A DNA stretch of 9,513 bases from an uncultured Prevotella sp. (GCA_900762125.1 CAAFFL010000206.1:1-9513); one strand, 5' to 3'. Counted from the first letter of the stretch, positions 1 through 7,266 are shown. Numbers and translations: made by a program. Notes: generated by a model from the sequence alone, not told the origin.

Positions 1-7
1 ACGTGGA

Positions 8-1198
8 TTACCTGATGGAGAACTTATATACCAAGTGGCTCATGTACTTCTCGCCCGGCTTCAGATAGGGGTTCGACTTCTCCCAGCCCGGAGTCTTGGC
101 GGTGAACTTCGTGGGAGAGTCGGGATACTTCTGGCTCTCGAAGCAGACGCTGACATGCTTGGGATAGAGCGTGCCATGCTTGCCGGGGATGCCGTTGCCC
201 TGGAAGTTGCCGGTGTAGACCTGAATGCCCGGCTCGTTGGTGAAGACCTCAAGCAGGATGCCGGTCTTGGGCGAATAGAGGCTGGCGCAGACCTCTTGAT
301 CCTTCTTACCATCGTTATAGGTGTTCAGAATCCAGTTGTGATCGTAGCCCGTGGCATTGCGGATCTGGTCGAACGTCGTGTCGTTGATGGTTTCCTGCAG
401 GGCGTGTGCCTTGCGGAAGTCCATCGGCGTGCCCTCAACGCTCTTGATCTCGCCCGTGGGGATATACTTCCGATCAGCTACGGTGAAGCTGTCGGCGTTG
501 ATGTACATCACCTGGTCCACGCCTTCCTTCGACGGATCACCGCTGAGGTTGAAGTAGGAGTGGTTGGTCATGTTCACGACGGTCTCCTTGTCGGTCGTAG
601 CTCCGAAGGTGATGTCGAGGCTGTTGTCGCTCTTGACGACGTAGGTAGCGGTAGCCTTGACGGTGCCGGGGAAGCCGTTCTCGCCGTCGGGCGCAGTGAT
701 GGCGAAGGTCACGGAGCTGTCGGTCTTGCTCTGGATGTCGTAGACCTTGTTGAGCCAGCCTGTGGCGCCACCGCCGTGGAGGCAGTTCTCGTTGTCATTG
801 GCGCGGAGTTTATAGTCCTTTCTTGCAACTGTGATCTTCGCGTCCTTGATGCGGTTAGCATAACGTCCTACACTGGAGCCATAGTCAGAGGGGCTGTTGA
901 GCGTGTCGGCATACTGGCGGATGTTGTCGTAGCCCAGCACGACATCGGTCGGCTTGCCGTCCTTGTCGGGCACGGAGATGCTCACCACGCGGCCGCCATA
1001 GTTGGTCAGGCACACCTCCATGCCATTGTTGTTCTTCAGAACGACCAGCTCGGTTTTCTTGCCCTCAAGGGTAGAGTCGAAAGCAGCGGGGTCGAGGCCC
1101 GAAACGGTTAACTTACCAGCGCCATTGCCACCGGCGCACGAGGAGAGTGCCAGGAGGGTTAGTCCTGCACCGAAAATCACTTGCTTGAAGTTTTTCAT
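8..1198 (-). CDS. Lipoprotein aldose 1-epimerase (galactose mutarotase family)
   Basis: A 396-residue mutarotase that interconverts alpha and beta anomers of aldoses such as galactose. The N-terminus is a lipoprotein signal: a short basic start, a hydrophobic stretch at residues 7-18 and a lipobox LSSC with the acylated Cys at 21, so this start is well supported. The residues after the Cys (AGGNGAGK) lack the acidic surface-export signal seen on many Bacteroidetes surface lipoproteins, so a periplasm-facing anchor is inferred. Family residues are visible: His141 in LHGG, His213 in TNHSYFNLSG, Asp286 in GYDHNW, and the catalytic-base Glu354 in CFESQKYPD. The fold runs over roughly residues 45-395, normal for the family. 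The gene has its own promoter and is separated by a terminator from the galM-galK pair upstream. The stop codon lies 8 bases from the window edge, so the gene is complete. The exact sugar is not shown by the sequence. Confidence 0.93.
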   Translation of the reverse strand: MKNFKQVIFGAGLTLLALSSCAGGNGAGKLTVSGLDPAAFDSTLEGKKTELVVLKNNNGMEVCLTNYGGRVVSISVPDKDGKPTDVVLGYDNIRQYADTLNSPSDYGSSVGRYANRIKDAKITVARKDYKLRANDNENCLHGGGATGWLNKVYDIQSKTDSSVTFAITAPDGENGFPGTVKATATYVVKSDNSLDITFGATTDKETVVNMTNHSYFNLSGDPSKEGVDQVMYINADSFTVADRKYIPTGEIKSVEGTPMDFRKAHALQETINDTTFDQIRNATGYDHNWILNTYNDGKKDQEVCASLYSPKTGILLEVFTNEPGIQVYTGNFQGNGIPGKHGTLYPKHVSVCFESQKYPDSPTKFTAKTPGWEKSNPYLKPGEKYMSHLVYKFSIR

Positions 1199-1234
1199 AT
1201 AAGTAACGTTATTAGTTGATTATTTCTTTTATCG

Positions 1235-1313
1235 GGTGTAAAATTACTACTTTTGATCTAAACCGCAAACAGTTTCTATATAGTTTTTTAGGGAAAAGGG
1301 TGAATTTTACACC
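1235..1313. repeat. 11-base inverted repeat around the mutarotase promoter (possible operator)
   Basis: GGTGTAAAATT at 1235-1245 and its exact reverse complement AATTTTACACC at 1303-1313 flank a 57-base centre. The left arm covers the promoter's -7 box and the right arm lies upstream of the -33 box. The right arm extends into an imperfect dyad of its own, GGTG...CACC at 1299-1313. Such paired sites can bind one regulator twice, but no regulator is identified and AT-rich sequence produces chance repeats. Confidence 0.35.
1239..1269 (-). promoter_or_regulatory. Bacteroidetes-type promoter of the lipoprotein mutarotase
   Basis: On the minus strand a TTTG box (1266-1269) is followed after 19 bases by TAATTTTA (1239-1246). 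This matches the Bacteroidetes sigma-ABfr pattern TTTG-N19-21-TAnnTTTG with one mismatch in the -7 box. Transcription would start near 1230-1235, leaving a leader of about 35 bases. The -7 box lies inside one arm of an 11-base inverted repeat, listed separately. The call rests on pattern matching only. Confidence 0.55.
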
Positions 1314-1388
1314 TTTTGACATAAATCAAGTTTGCAAGGGTGCTGAATAGTAAAGTCGGAGTTTGCAAAACGGCATCCCCGAACGAAT

Positions 1389-1419
1389 AAAAAAAGGCTG
1401 GTAACGATTACCAGCCTTT
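1389..1419 (-). terminator. Rho-independent terminator after galK
   Basis: A perfect 12-base-pair stem (arms 1393-1404 and 1408-1419, loop CGA) is followed on the minus strand by a run of seven T. It lies 53 bases beyond the galK stop. It separates the galM-galK transcript from the lipoprotein mutarotase, which has its own promoter. The stem is symmetrical but the long T run is on the minus-strand side. Confidence 0.9.
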
Positions 1420-1471
1420 CATCTTTACATCTTATAAAAGAGTCTATACTTCTTAATCTAGCGTTTGTCGA

Positions 1472-2632
1472 TTAGCAGATCTTGCGCGAGCCATCGCCGA
1501 TGACGACGTCGATGACAGCGGGCTCGTGGCCGTACTTGGCGTTGAACTTCTCTTTAGCCGTAGCGACGAACTTGTCGTAGAGGTCGTCCTTCACTAGGTT
1601 GATGGTGCAGCCGCCGAAGCCGCCGCCCATGATGCGCGAACCGGTGACGCCGCACTCCTTGGCAATGTCGTTGAGGTAGTCGAGCTCCTCGCAGCTGACC
1701 TCATACTCCTTGCTCAGGCCGTAGTGTGTGGCATACATCTGCTGACCAACGGTCTCGTAGTCGCCCTTCTCCAGGGCAGCGCTGACAGCAAGCACGCGGT
1801 CTACCTCACCGAGCACGAAGTGGGCGCGGGTGTAGTCCTCCTCGCTCACCACGGGCTTCACGGCCTCCAAATCGTCCCAGTTGACATCGCGGAGTGTCTC
1901 AAACTTCCGGTCGGGGAACTTCTCGCCGAGGGCCTTCACCACACGCTCGCAGGAGTTGCGGCGGTCGTTGTAGGGGCTGCCCTTGAGCTCATGCTTCACC
2001 TTGGAGTTCAGTAGGATGAGCTTGTAGCCCTGCGGATCGAAGGGGAAGTATTCGTACTCGCGGCTGCGGCAGTCGAGACGCATCAGCTTACCCTTCTGGC
2101 CGAAGACAGAGGCGAACTGATCCATGATGCCACAGTTGACGCCGATGTACTTATGCTCTGTGGCCTGCCCGGCGAGCACCATGTCCCACTTGGAGACCTT
2201 GTTGTCGCCGAAGAGGTCGTTGAACGCGCAGGCGAAGCAGCTCTCCAAAGCGGCCGACGACGACATGCCTGCACCCAGAGGCACATCACCGGCAAAGGCA
2301 GCGTTGAACGGCTTGACGTCGACACCGAGCGCCATCATCTCGCGGGCCACACCATAGATGAAGCGTGCCCATGTGGCGGAGGGACCTTTCGGATCGTCAA
2401 GGGTGAAGTGGGCCATGTCCTTCAGGTCGATGGAGTAGACGTTGCAGGTTTTCTGGCCATTGGGGCGCACCTCAGCCATAATGCCCTGCTGCACAGCACC
2501 GGGGAAAACGAAGCCACCATTGTAGTCGGTATGCTCACCGATGAGGTTGATACGGCCCGGTGAGTGATAGATATTGCCAGTCAGTCCATCAAAATGCTTG
2601 ATGAAGCGGCTGCGAACGAAATCGATTTCCAT
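1472..2632 (-). CDS. galK: Galactokinase
   Basis: This enzyme phosphorylates alpha-D-galactose to galactose 1-phosphate with ATP in the cytoplasm, the first committed step of the Leloir pathway. At 386 residues it has the usual length. The galactokinase signature is at residues 26-40 (GRINLIGEHTDYNGG), the GHMP-kinase ATP-binding motif at 118-130 (PLGAGMSSSAALE), the likely catalytic base Asp171 in GIMDQFAS, and the third GHMP motif GGGFGG at 336-341. The start MEIDFVRSRF fits the family, and the open frame does not extend usefully upstream because galM ends 21 bases away. It is the second gene of a galM-galK operon and is followed by a strong terminator. Nothing in the protein looks damaged. 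galT and galE are not in the window. Confidence 0.97.
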   Translation of the reverse strand: MEIDFVRSRFIKHFDGLTGNIYHSPGRINLIGEHTDYNGGFVFPGAVQQGIMAEVRPNGQKTCNVYSIDLKDMAHFTLDDPKGPSATWARFIYGVAREMMALGVDVKPFNAAFAGDVPLGAGMSSSAALESCFACAFNDLFGDNKVSKWDMVLAGQATEHKYIGVNCGIMDQFASVFGQKGKLMRLDCRSREYEYFPFDPQGYKLILLNSKVKHELKGSPYNDRRNSCERVVKALGEKFPDRKFETLRDVNWDDLEAVKPVVSEEDYTRAHFVLGEVDRVLAVSAALEKGDYETVGQQMYATHYGLSKEYEVSCEELDYLNDIAKECGVTGSRIMGGGFGGCTINLVKDDLYDKFVATAKEKFNAKYGHEPAVIDVVIGDGSRKIC

Positions 2633-2653
2633 AATAGTTGGTTTTTTATAGGG

Positions 2654-3742
2654 TTATTTCTCAACACCAAACTTGTAGATCGTCTTCTGCTTGTAGGTCT
2701 GCCCCGAGCGCAGGACGACAGAGGGGAAGTAAGGCCGGTTTGGAGTGTCGGGAAAGTGCTGTGCCTCAAGGCAGACGGCAGAGCGCAGCGGGAACGAAGC
2801 GCCATTCTGACCCTTCTCGCAAGCGTCGAAGTTGTCGGTGTAGAGCTGCAGCCCCGGCTCGGTGGTGTAGACCTCCAGCGTGCGGCCACTGACAGGCTCC
2901 GTCAGTTTGGCAGCAAAACTCAGCTCGCCCTCTTCCTTCTTGTTCAGCACATAGCAGTGGTCATAGCCCGTGCCATTCTTCAGCTGCTCGTTGTCGGCAT
3001 TGATGTCCTGGCCGATGGTCTTCGGCGTGCGGAAGTCGAACGGCGTGCCCTCCACCTTCAGGATCTCACCCGTGGGGATGCTGGTGTTGTCGATGGGGAG
3101 ATAGAAGTCTGCATTCAGCTCGCAGAGCACGTTTTCGATGGTCGCCGTGGGATTGGCAGTGCCCGAGAGTGAGAAATAAGCGTGGTTGGTGAGGTTGATG
3201 ATGGTCTTCTTGTTCGTCGTGGCGAGATACTCGATGACGAGTTCGTTGTCGTCGTTGAAGGTGTATTCAACGGTGATCTTCACCTCGCCTGTGTAGCCCT
3301 CTTCGCCGTAGGCGCTGATGAGGTTGAGCGCTACGCTCTCCTCGCCCATGCGGTGGGCATCCCATACACGCTGGTTGTAGCCGCGCTTGCCGCCATGGAG
3401 GTGGTTCTTGCCGTCGTTGCAATAGAGCTGGTACTCCTTGCCGTTGAGCGTGAACTTACCGTCATTGATACGATTGCCGAAGCGACCGATCAGTCGGGAT
3501 TGATAGCGGATGGGGCAGTTGATGGTGTCCTGGATGTTGTCCTGACCCTGGACGACGTTGCCCATCTTGCCGTTTTTGTCGGGAACCATGATGGCAGCAA
3601 TGGCACCGCCATAGTTCGTGATAGCAACCTCATTGCCCAGACTGTTCTTAAGGATGAAGAGGTCAGTTTTCTTTCCGTCTACAGTGGCCTGAAAATTCTC
3701 CCTTTTCAGGCCACAGATGTTTTCTGCTTCTGTATTAGCCAT
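2654..3742 (-). CDS. galM: Cytoplasmic aldose 1-epimerase (galactose mutarotase)
   Basis: This enzyme converts beta- to alpha-D-galactose, the anomer that GalK phosphorylates. The 362-residue protein has no signal peptide or lipobox, so it is taken as cytoplasmic. Key residues are His116 in NHLHGG, His187 in LTNHAYFSLSG, Asp261 in GTGYDHCY, and the catalytic-base Glu326 in CLEAQHFPDTPN. It is only 21 bases upstream of galK, which makes a two-gene operon and strengthens the galactose assignment. It resembles the lipoprotein mutarotase at 8-1198 in its motifs but differs widely in sequence, so the two are not a recent duplication. In many Bacteroides galactose loci a sugar permease sits with galM and galK (from memory); here no room is left for one. 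Confidence 0.95.
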   Translation of the reverse strand: MANTEAENICGLKRENFQATVDGKKTDLFILKNSLGNEVAITNYGGAIAAIMVPDKNGKMGNVVQGQDNIQDTINCPIRYQSRLIGRFGNRINDGKFTLNGKEYQLYCNDGKNHLHGGKRGYNQRVWDAHRMGEESVALNLISAYGEEGYTGEVKITVEYTFNDDNELVIEYLATTNKKTIINLTNHAYFSLSGTANPTATIENVLCELNADFYLPIDNTSIPTGEILKVEGTPFDFRTPKTIGQDINADNEQLKNGTGYDHCYVLNKKEEGELSFAAKLTEPVSGRTLEVYTTEPGLQLYTDNFDACEKGQNGASFPLRSAVCLEAQHFPDTPNRPYFPSVVLRSGQTYKQKTIYKFGVEK

Positions 3743-3783
3743 ATTACGTGAGTTTTTAGTTACTTTCTATCTATTGATATTTG

Positions 3784-3815
3784 CAAAGTAACGAAAAATA
3801 TACGATAATTGCAAG
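3784..3815 (-). promoter_or_regulatory. Bacteroidetes-type promoter of galM-galK
   Basis: On the minus strand CTTG (3812-3815) is followed after exactly 20 bases by TTACTTTG (3784-3791). Each box has one mismatch to the TTTG and TAnnTTTG consensus. The predicted start near 3777 leaves a leader of about 35 bases before the galM ATG. The stretch between folC and galM (3743-3846) is AT-rich and holds no other gene and no clear terminator for folC. Confidence 0.6.
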
Positions 3816-3846
3816 CTAAAACGGAAAAAAGATAGTGTTCGGTGTG

Positions 3847-5217
3847 TTAAAAATCGTTTAGCGACAGCAAATCGGCCACGACATAGCTGGAGCCACCGAC
3901 GAAGATGAAGTCGTCGGGAGCTGCATCTCCAAGGGCTTCATGATAGGCCTCGGCGACGGAACCGGCATTGTGGCCCTGCAGCTGGTGGGCCTCACCGAGG
4001 GCAGCGACGCGGTCTGCGTGTATGGCCCGTTTGGACGATGCCTGGCACCAGTAGTAGAGAGCATCCTTCGGCAGGAGTGCCATGACGGTGTCGATGTCCT
4101 TGTCGTCGACCATGCCAAAGACGATGCGGCGCTGGCGGCAAGGCACGGCGGCAATCTGCGGCGCCAGATACTGCCATCCGCCAACATTATGGCCGGTATC
4201 GCAGATGGCGAGGGGCGCGTGGCGGAGCGTCTGCCAACGGCCTGTGAGGCCCGTGAGTTCGCAGACCTGTCCTATACCTTTATATATATAGCCGAAAGAG
4301 TAACTGTCAGAACTGTCAACTGTCAACTGTAAGGGAGATCTGTCAAACGAGTAACTGATAACTGATAACTGAAAGATGAAAGATTTGTCAGCAGAAAACT
4401 TGAAAAGCTTCAAGGCGGTGAGCACGGTGTTCATGTTGCGCACCTGATAGTCGCCGCCGAGCTCGCCATGGAAGTTGCCGAAGGAGCGGGTCACGTAGTC
4501 GCGGCCGCCAGTGGGGCAGGGGGTAGAGGTGATGACCTCCGGCTGATCCTCCGCAAAGACGATGGGAGCGCCCATCTTCTTGGCCTTTGCCTCAAAGATC
4601 GGACGCGTCTCCGGTAGGGCTTCACCGATGACGACGGGCACACCTTTCTTTATTATACCCGCTTTCTCGCCCGCAATCTTTGCCAGCGTGTCGCCGAGAA
4701 ACTGCGTGTGGTCGAAGCTGATGTTGGTGATGATCGAGACGAGCGGCGTGATGATGTTGGTGCAGTCGAGCCGTCCGCCGAGACCCACCTCGATGACGGC
4801 CACGTCGACCTGCTGCTCCTTGAAATAGAGGAAGGCCAGTGCCGTGGTCAGCTCAAAGAACGACGGATGGAGCGGCTCAAAGAACGCACGCTCCTGCTCT
4901 ACAAAGTCGATGACGCGTTGCTCACTGATCATCTGGCCATTAACACGGATGCGCTCACGGAAGTCTACAAGGTGAGGGGAGGTGTAGAGTCCGACTCGAT
5001 AGCCTGCTGCTTGCAGGATGGCCGCCAGTGTATGGGAGCAGGAGCCCTTGCCATTGGTGCCTGCGACGTGGATGGTCTTGAACGCCCGGTGCGGATGGCC
5101 GAAGTGCTCATCCAGGGCCAGCGTGTTGCTCAGACCCTCCTTATAAGCAACAGCACCCACACGCTCAAAGACGAGGGTGCTGTTAAATAAGTATTGTACA
5201 GTTTCCTGGTAATTCAT
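3847..5217 (-). CDS. folC: Folylpolyglutamate synthase / dihydrofolate synthase, with a repeat-derived insertion
   Basis: This cytoplasmic Mur-ligase-family enzyme adds glutamate to folates; bacterial members often also make dihydrofolate from dihydropteroate. The ATP-binding loop is GTNGKGS at residues 53-59. The family stretch EVGLGGRLDCTN (143-154), the metal-site region FDHTQFLG (168-175), the probable carbamylated Lys185 in GEKAGI and Asp340 in CDTGHN are all present, and the C-terminal ligase domain ends in FIFVGGSSYVVADLL. At 456 residues it is about 25-30 longer than expected from Bacteroides relatives (from memory). The excess lies at about residues 278-309, where the DNA is AT-rich heptanucleotide repeat, unlike the rest of the gene. 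The frame stays open through the insertion and conserved sequence (GQVCELTGLTGRWQ) resumes straight after it. The gene may be read from the dnaJ transcript, since no clear promoter is seen in the repeat-filled gap upstream. Confidence 0.95.
   Translation of the reverse strand: MNYQETVQYLFNSTLVFERVGAVAYKEGLSNTLALDEHFGHPHRAFKTIHVAGTNGKGSCSHTLAAILQAAGYRVGLYTSPHLVDFRERIRVNGQMISEQRVIDFVEQERAFFEPLHPSFFELTTALAFLYFKEQQVDVAVIEVGLGGRLDCTNIITPLVSIITNISFDHTQFLGDTLAKIAGEKAGIIKKGVPVVIGEALPETRPIFEAKAKKMGAPIVFAEDQPEVITSTPCPTGGRDYVTRSFGNFHGELGGDYQVRNMNTVLTALKLFKFSADKSFIFQLSVISYSFDRSPLQLTVDSSDSYSFGYIYKGIGQVCELTGLTGRWQTLRHAPLAICDTGHNVGGWQYLAPQIAAVPCRQRRIVFGMVDDKDIDTVMALLPKDALYYWCQASSKRAIHADRVAALGEAHQLQGHNAGSVAEAYHEALGDAAPDDFIFVGGSSYVVADLLSLNDF
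4291..4386. repeat. In-frame heptanucleotide repeat block inside folC
   Basis: The block holds three kinds of seven-base units on the plus strand: AACTGTC at 4301-4307, 4310-4316 and 4317-4323 with AACTGTA at 4324-4330; AACTGAT at 4352-4358 and 4359-4365 with AACTGAA at 4366-4372; and AAAGATG/AAAGATT at 4371-4384. It encodes about residues 278-309 of FolC, where family conservation is lost. The stretch 4359-4384 recurs exactly, inverted, at 9001-9026. The edges are judged from where FolC conservation stops and are approximate. Confidence 0.8.
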
Positions 5218-5220
5218 AAG

Positions 5221-5262
5221 TCCCTTCCAAGCCCTCCCGAAGGGAGGGATGTTAGTTACATA
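5221..5262. repeat. REP-like palindromic repeat, copy 1
   Basis: A unit of about 42 bases: a TCCAAGC lead, a palindrome CCCTCCC-GAA-GGGAGGG (5232-5248), then a tail ATGTTAGTTACATA. It begins 4 bases upstream of the folC start, so its hairpin would lie just before the folC start codon in a transcript coming from dnaJ. Confidence 0.8.
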
Positions 5263-5266
5263 TTAA

Positions 5267-5309
5267 TCCTCTCCAAGCCTCCCCGAAGGGGGAGGATGTT
5301 AGTTACATA
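5267..5309. repeat. REP-like palindromic repeat, copy 2
   Basis: This copy has the same orientation as copy 1 and is one base longer in the palindrome (arms 5278-5284 and 5289-5295). The 14-base tail ATGTTAGTTACATA is identical to copy 1. Together with inverted copy 3 it could fold into one long hairpin with a loop of about 25 bases. Confidence 0.8.
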
Positions 5310-5334
5310 ATGCTTACCCCAAGCGAGATGCTGA

Positions 5335-5376
5335 TATGTAATCAACATCCCCTCCTTCGGAGGGGCTTGGGGAGGA
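5335..5376. repeat. REP-like palindromic repeat, copy 3 (inverted)
   Basis: This copy is in the opposite orientation, with the palindrome CCCCTCC-TTC-GGAGGGG and the tail changed at one base (GTTGATTACATA on the minus strand). It starts 5 bases beyond the dnaJ stop codon, so it sits as a hairpin at the 3' end of the grpE-dnaJ message. It lacks a T run, so it is not a standard terminator. Confidence 0.78.
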
Positions 5377-5381
5377 CAGCG

Positions 5382-6545
5382 TTAGTTGAAGTAATTCTTA
5401 AATTTATCGAAGATGCTCTCCTTCGCCTTCGCGTCGCCCTTGAAGTTCTCGCTCTCGCGGAGCGTCTCGATGGCCTTTCGCTCATCCTTCGTCAGCGTCT
5501 GGGGCACATAGACACTCATGTTGACGATCTCGTCGCCCGTGCCCGAGCCATAGCCCTTGACGGCGGGGAGGCCCTTGCCACGCAGAAGGACGCTCTTGCC
5601 GGGCTGCGTGCCCGCATCGATCTTCAGCTTCACCTTGCTCCCGCTGATCGTGGGCACCTCCACGTCGCCGCCGAGGGCTGCCGTGGGGAAGTCGAGCAGG
5701 AGGTTGTAGATGACGTCCTGATGGTCGCGGACAAAGGTGTCGTTCTTCTCTTCCTCGACGAGGACCTGTATGTCGCCGTTGATGCCATTGTGAGGGCCAG
5801 CATTGCCTTTGCCATGGATGTTGATGACCATGCCTTCCTCAACGCCTGCGGGGATGTTGATCTCGACGACCTCTTCGCCCTTCTCGACGCCGGTGCCGCC
5901 ACACTCCTTGCACTTGTTCTTGATGACCGTTCCCTCGCCATGGCAGGTGGGGCACTCCTGCTGGGTGGTCATCATGCCGAACATCGAGCGGACGGTGCGG
6001 GCCACGACACCGGAGCCGTGACAAGTGGGACAGGTTTCAGGCTGAGCGCCATGCTCGGCACCCGTGCCGTGGCAAGCGGCGCAGACGACATCCTTGCGCA
6101 CCTTGAACTTCTTCGTCACGCCGGAGGCAATGTCTTGCAGGGAGAGCTTCACCTTCAGTCGGAGGTCGCCACCGCGATAGACGCGCTGCTGCGAACCGCC
6201 ACCAAAGCCGCCGCCAAAGCCGCTAAAGCCGGAGTGGCCACCGAAGATGTCGCCAAACATCGAGAAGATGTCGTCCATCGACATGCCGGCGCCACCACCG
6301 AAGCCGCCGGCAAAGCCTTGCGGACCGTTGAAGCCAAACTGATCATATTGCTGGCGTTTCTGCGGGTCGTGGAGCACCTCGTAGGCCTCAGCAGCCTCCT
6401 TGAACTTCTCCTCAGCCTCTTTGTTGCCAGGATTGCGGTCGGGGTGATATTTGATGGCCAGCTTGCGGTAGGCCTTCTTGATGTCGGCGTCGGAGGCATT
6501 CTTGTCCACGCCCAGGACCTCATAATAATCTCTTTTCTCTGCCAT
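5382..6545 (-). CDS. dnaJ: Chaperone DnaJ (Hsp40)
   Basis: This cytoplasmic J-domain cochaperone delivers unfolded clients to DnaK and stimulates its ATPase. At 387 residues it is a full type I DnaJ. The J domain spans residues 5-70 with HPD at 34-36. A Gly/Phe-rich linker occupies about 72-118. The zinc-binding region has four CxxCxGxG repeats starting at Cys155, Cys172, Cys198 and Cys212. The C-terminal client-binding and dimerisation domain ends in KFKNYFN. It follows grpE by 15 bases, so the two are almost certainly co-transcribed. No dnaK or hrcA is in the window and no CIRCE-type operator was found upstream of grpE. All motif cysteines are intact. Confidence 0.98.
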   Translation of the reverse strand: MAEKRDYYEVLGVDKNASDADIKKAYRKLAIKYHPDRNPGNKEAEEKFKEAAEAYEVLHDPQKRQQYDQFGFNGPQGFAGGFGGGAGMSMDDIFSMFGDIFGGHSGFSGFGGGFGGGSQQRVYRGGDLRLKVKLSLQDIASGVTKKFKVRKDVVCAACHGTGAEHGAQPETCPTCHGSGVVARTVRSMFGMMTTQQECPTCHGEGTVIKNKCKECGGTGVEKGEEVVEINIPAGVEEGMVINIHGKGNAGPHNGINGDIQVLVEEEKNDTFVRDHQDVIYNLLLDFPTAALGGDVEVPTISGSKVKLKIDAGTQPGKSVLLRGKGLPAVKGYGSGTGDEIVNMSVYVPQTLTKDERKAIETLRESENFKGDAKAKESIFDKFKNYFN

Positions 6546-6560
6546 GTTGCTCTTTCTGGT

Positions 6561-7187
6561 TTACTGTCCTACGGCGACCTTGGCGTGGCGGATGACCTTG
6601 TCGTTCATCATGTAGCCGGTCTGCAGGCAGTCGATGACCTTGCCTTTCTTCTCGTCACCCATACCAGGGACCATCGCCACAGCCTCGTGGAAGTCGGTGT
6701 CGAAGTCCTTGTCCTTGGTGTCGATGGGCTTTACGCCGAGGCTCTCAAGGGTCTTGAGGAACTTCTTGAAGATGTTCTCCACGCCTTCCTGGATGGCCTT
6801 CGGGTCCTCGCTCTTGCTGGCCAGGGCGCGCTCCATGTCGTCGATGACGGGCAGGATGGCGGTGACGGTCTTCTGTCCACCGTTGAGGATGAGTTCGGCC
6901 TTCTCTTTCAGGGTGCGCTTCTTGTAGTTGTCGAACTCCGCAGCCAGACGAAGGTACTGGTCCTTCAGCTCGGCAATCTTGGCATTGGCCTCTGCCAGCG
7001 GGTCTTTCTCCTCGGGCTTCTCGTCGGCTTTTTCTTCGGCTTTCTCCGCAGCCAGAGCCTCCTCTGTGGCCTGTTCGTCCTTCGGCTGCTGCTCCGTGGC
7101 CTGTGCCTCAGGCTGGTTGTTCTCGTTTGTTTCGGTCTGTGGCTCAGCGCCTTCCACCTTTATTTTTTTCTCTTTATTTTCTGACAT
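6561..7187 (-). CDS. grpE: Nucleotide exchange factor GrpE
   Basis: GrpE releases ADP from DnaK and works as a dimer in the cytoplasm. The 208-residue protein has a low-complexity, Glu/Gln/Ala/Lys-rich N-terminus (residues 1-65) that is probably disordered. A long coiled-coil helix follows (about 66-110, including YLRLAAEFDNYKKRT). The beta-domain signature is at the C-terminus (VIDCLQTGYMMNDKVIRHAKVAVGQ region, 184-208). The length is normal for GrpE; the charged head is longer than in E. coli. It is the first gene of grpE-dnaJ. No good promoter box was found in the 79 bases upstream, which hold the terminator hairpin of the preceding gene. Confidence 0.97.
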   Translation of the reverse strand: MSENKEKKIKVEGAEPQTETNENNQPEAQATEQQPKDEQATEEALAAEKAEEKADEKPEEKDPLAEANAKIAELKDQYLRLAAEFDNYKKRTLKEKAELILNGGQKTVTAILPVIDDMERALASKSEDPKAIQEGVENIFKKFLKTLESLGVKPIDTKDKDFDTDFHEAVAMVPGMGDEKKGKVIDCLQTGYMMNDKVIRHAKVAVGQ

Positions 7188-7204
7188 AGTTGTTTAATAC
7201 TTAA

Positions 7205-7242
7205 TTTTAAAAGGAGTGGCTACAAAAAACATGCCACTCCTT
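7205..7242 (-). terminator. Hairpin terminator after the ABC-F gene
   Basis: A 10-base-pair perfect stem, AAGGAGTGGC (7211-7220) with GCCACTCCTT (7233-7242), has a 12-base T-rich loop and is followed on the minus strand by TTTTAAAATT. It lies 24 bases after the ABC-F stop and 23 bases before the grpE start. The T run is short, so termination may be partial and let some transcription enter grpE. Confidence 0.6.
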
Positions 7243-7266
7243 CCAATCGTTTCTTTCCAGGAAGAT

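Noticed and set aside
35..1111. A 358-codon plus-strand open frame opposite the lipoprotein mutarotase
   Set aside because: It is antisense to a gene with a lipobox and the family's catalytic residues. No promoter or family match is seen.
1248..1255. A plus-strand -7 box (TACTTTTG) near the mutarotase promoter
   Set aside because: It matches the consensus, but there is no plus-strand gene downstream, so it is probably chance in AT-rich DNA.
4291..4386. The repeat block in folC as a CRISPR array
   Set aside because: The units are seven-base tandem repeats without spacers, unlike the 23-47 base repeats and unique spacers of CRISPR arrays.
5335..5376. REP copy 3 as the standard terminator of dnaJ
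   Set aside because: The palindrome lacks a following T run on the minus strand, and the same unit occurs twice more in the gap, so it is better explained as a repeat.
5310..7184. A 624-codon plus-strand open frame opposite dnaJ and grpE
   Set aside because: It is antisense to two unmistakable genes, is rich in Leu, Val and Ala as expected from GC-rich antisense reading, and has no recognisable domain. It starts within the repeat cluster.
7188..7266. A promoter or heat-shock operator for grpE
   Set aside because: No TAnnTTTG box or CIRCE-like inverted repeat was found. The best candidate, TTTG-N19-TAAGTATT, has two -7 mismatches and would leave almost no leader.
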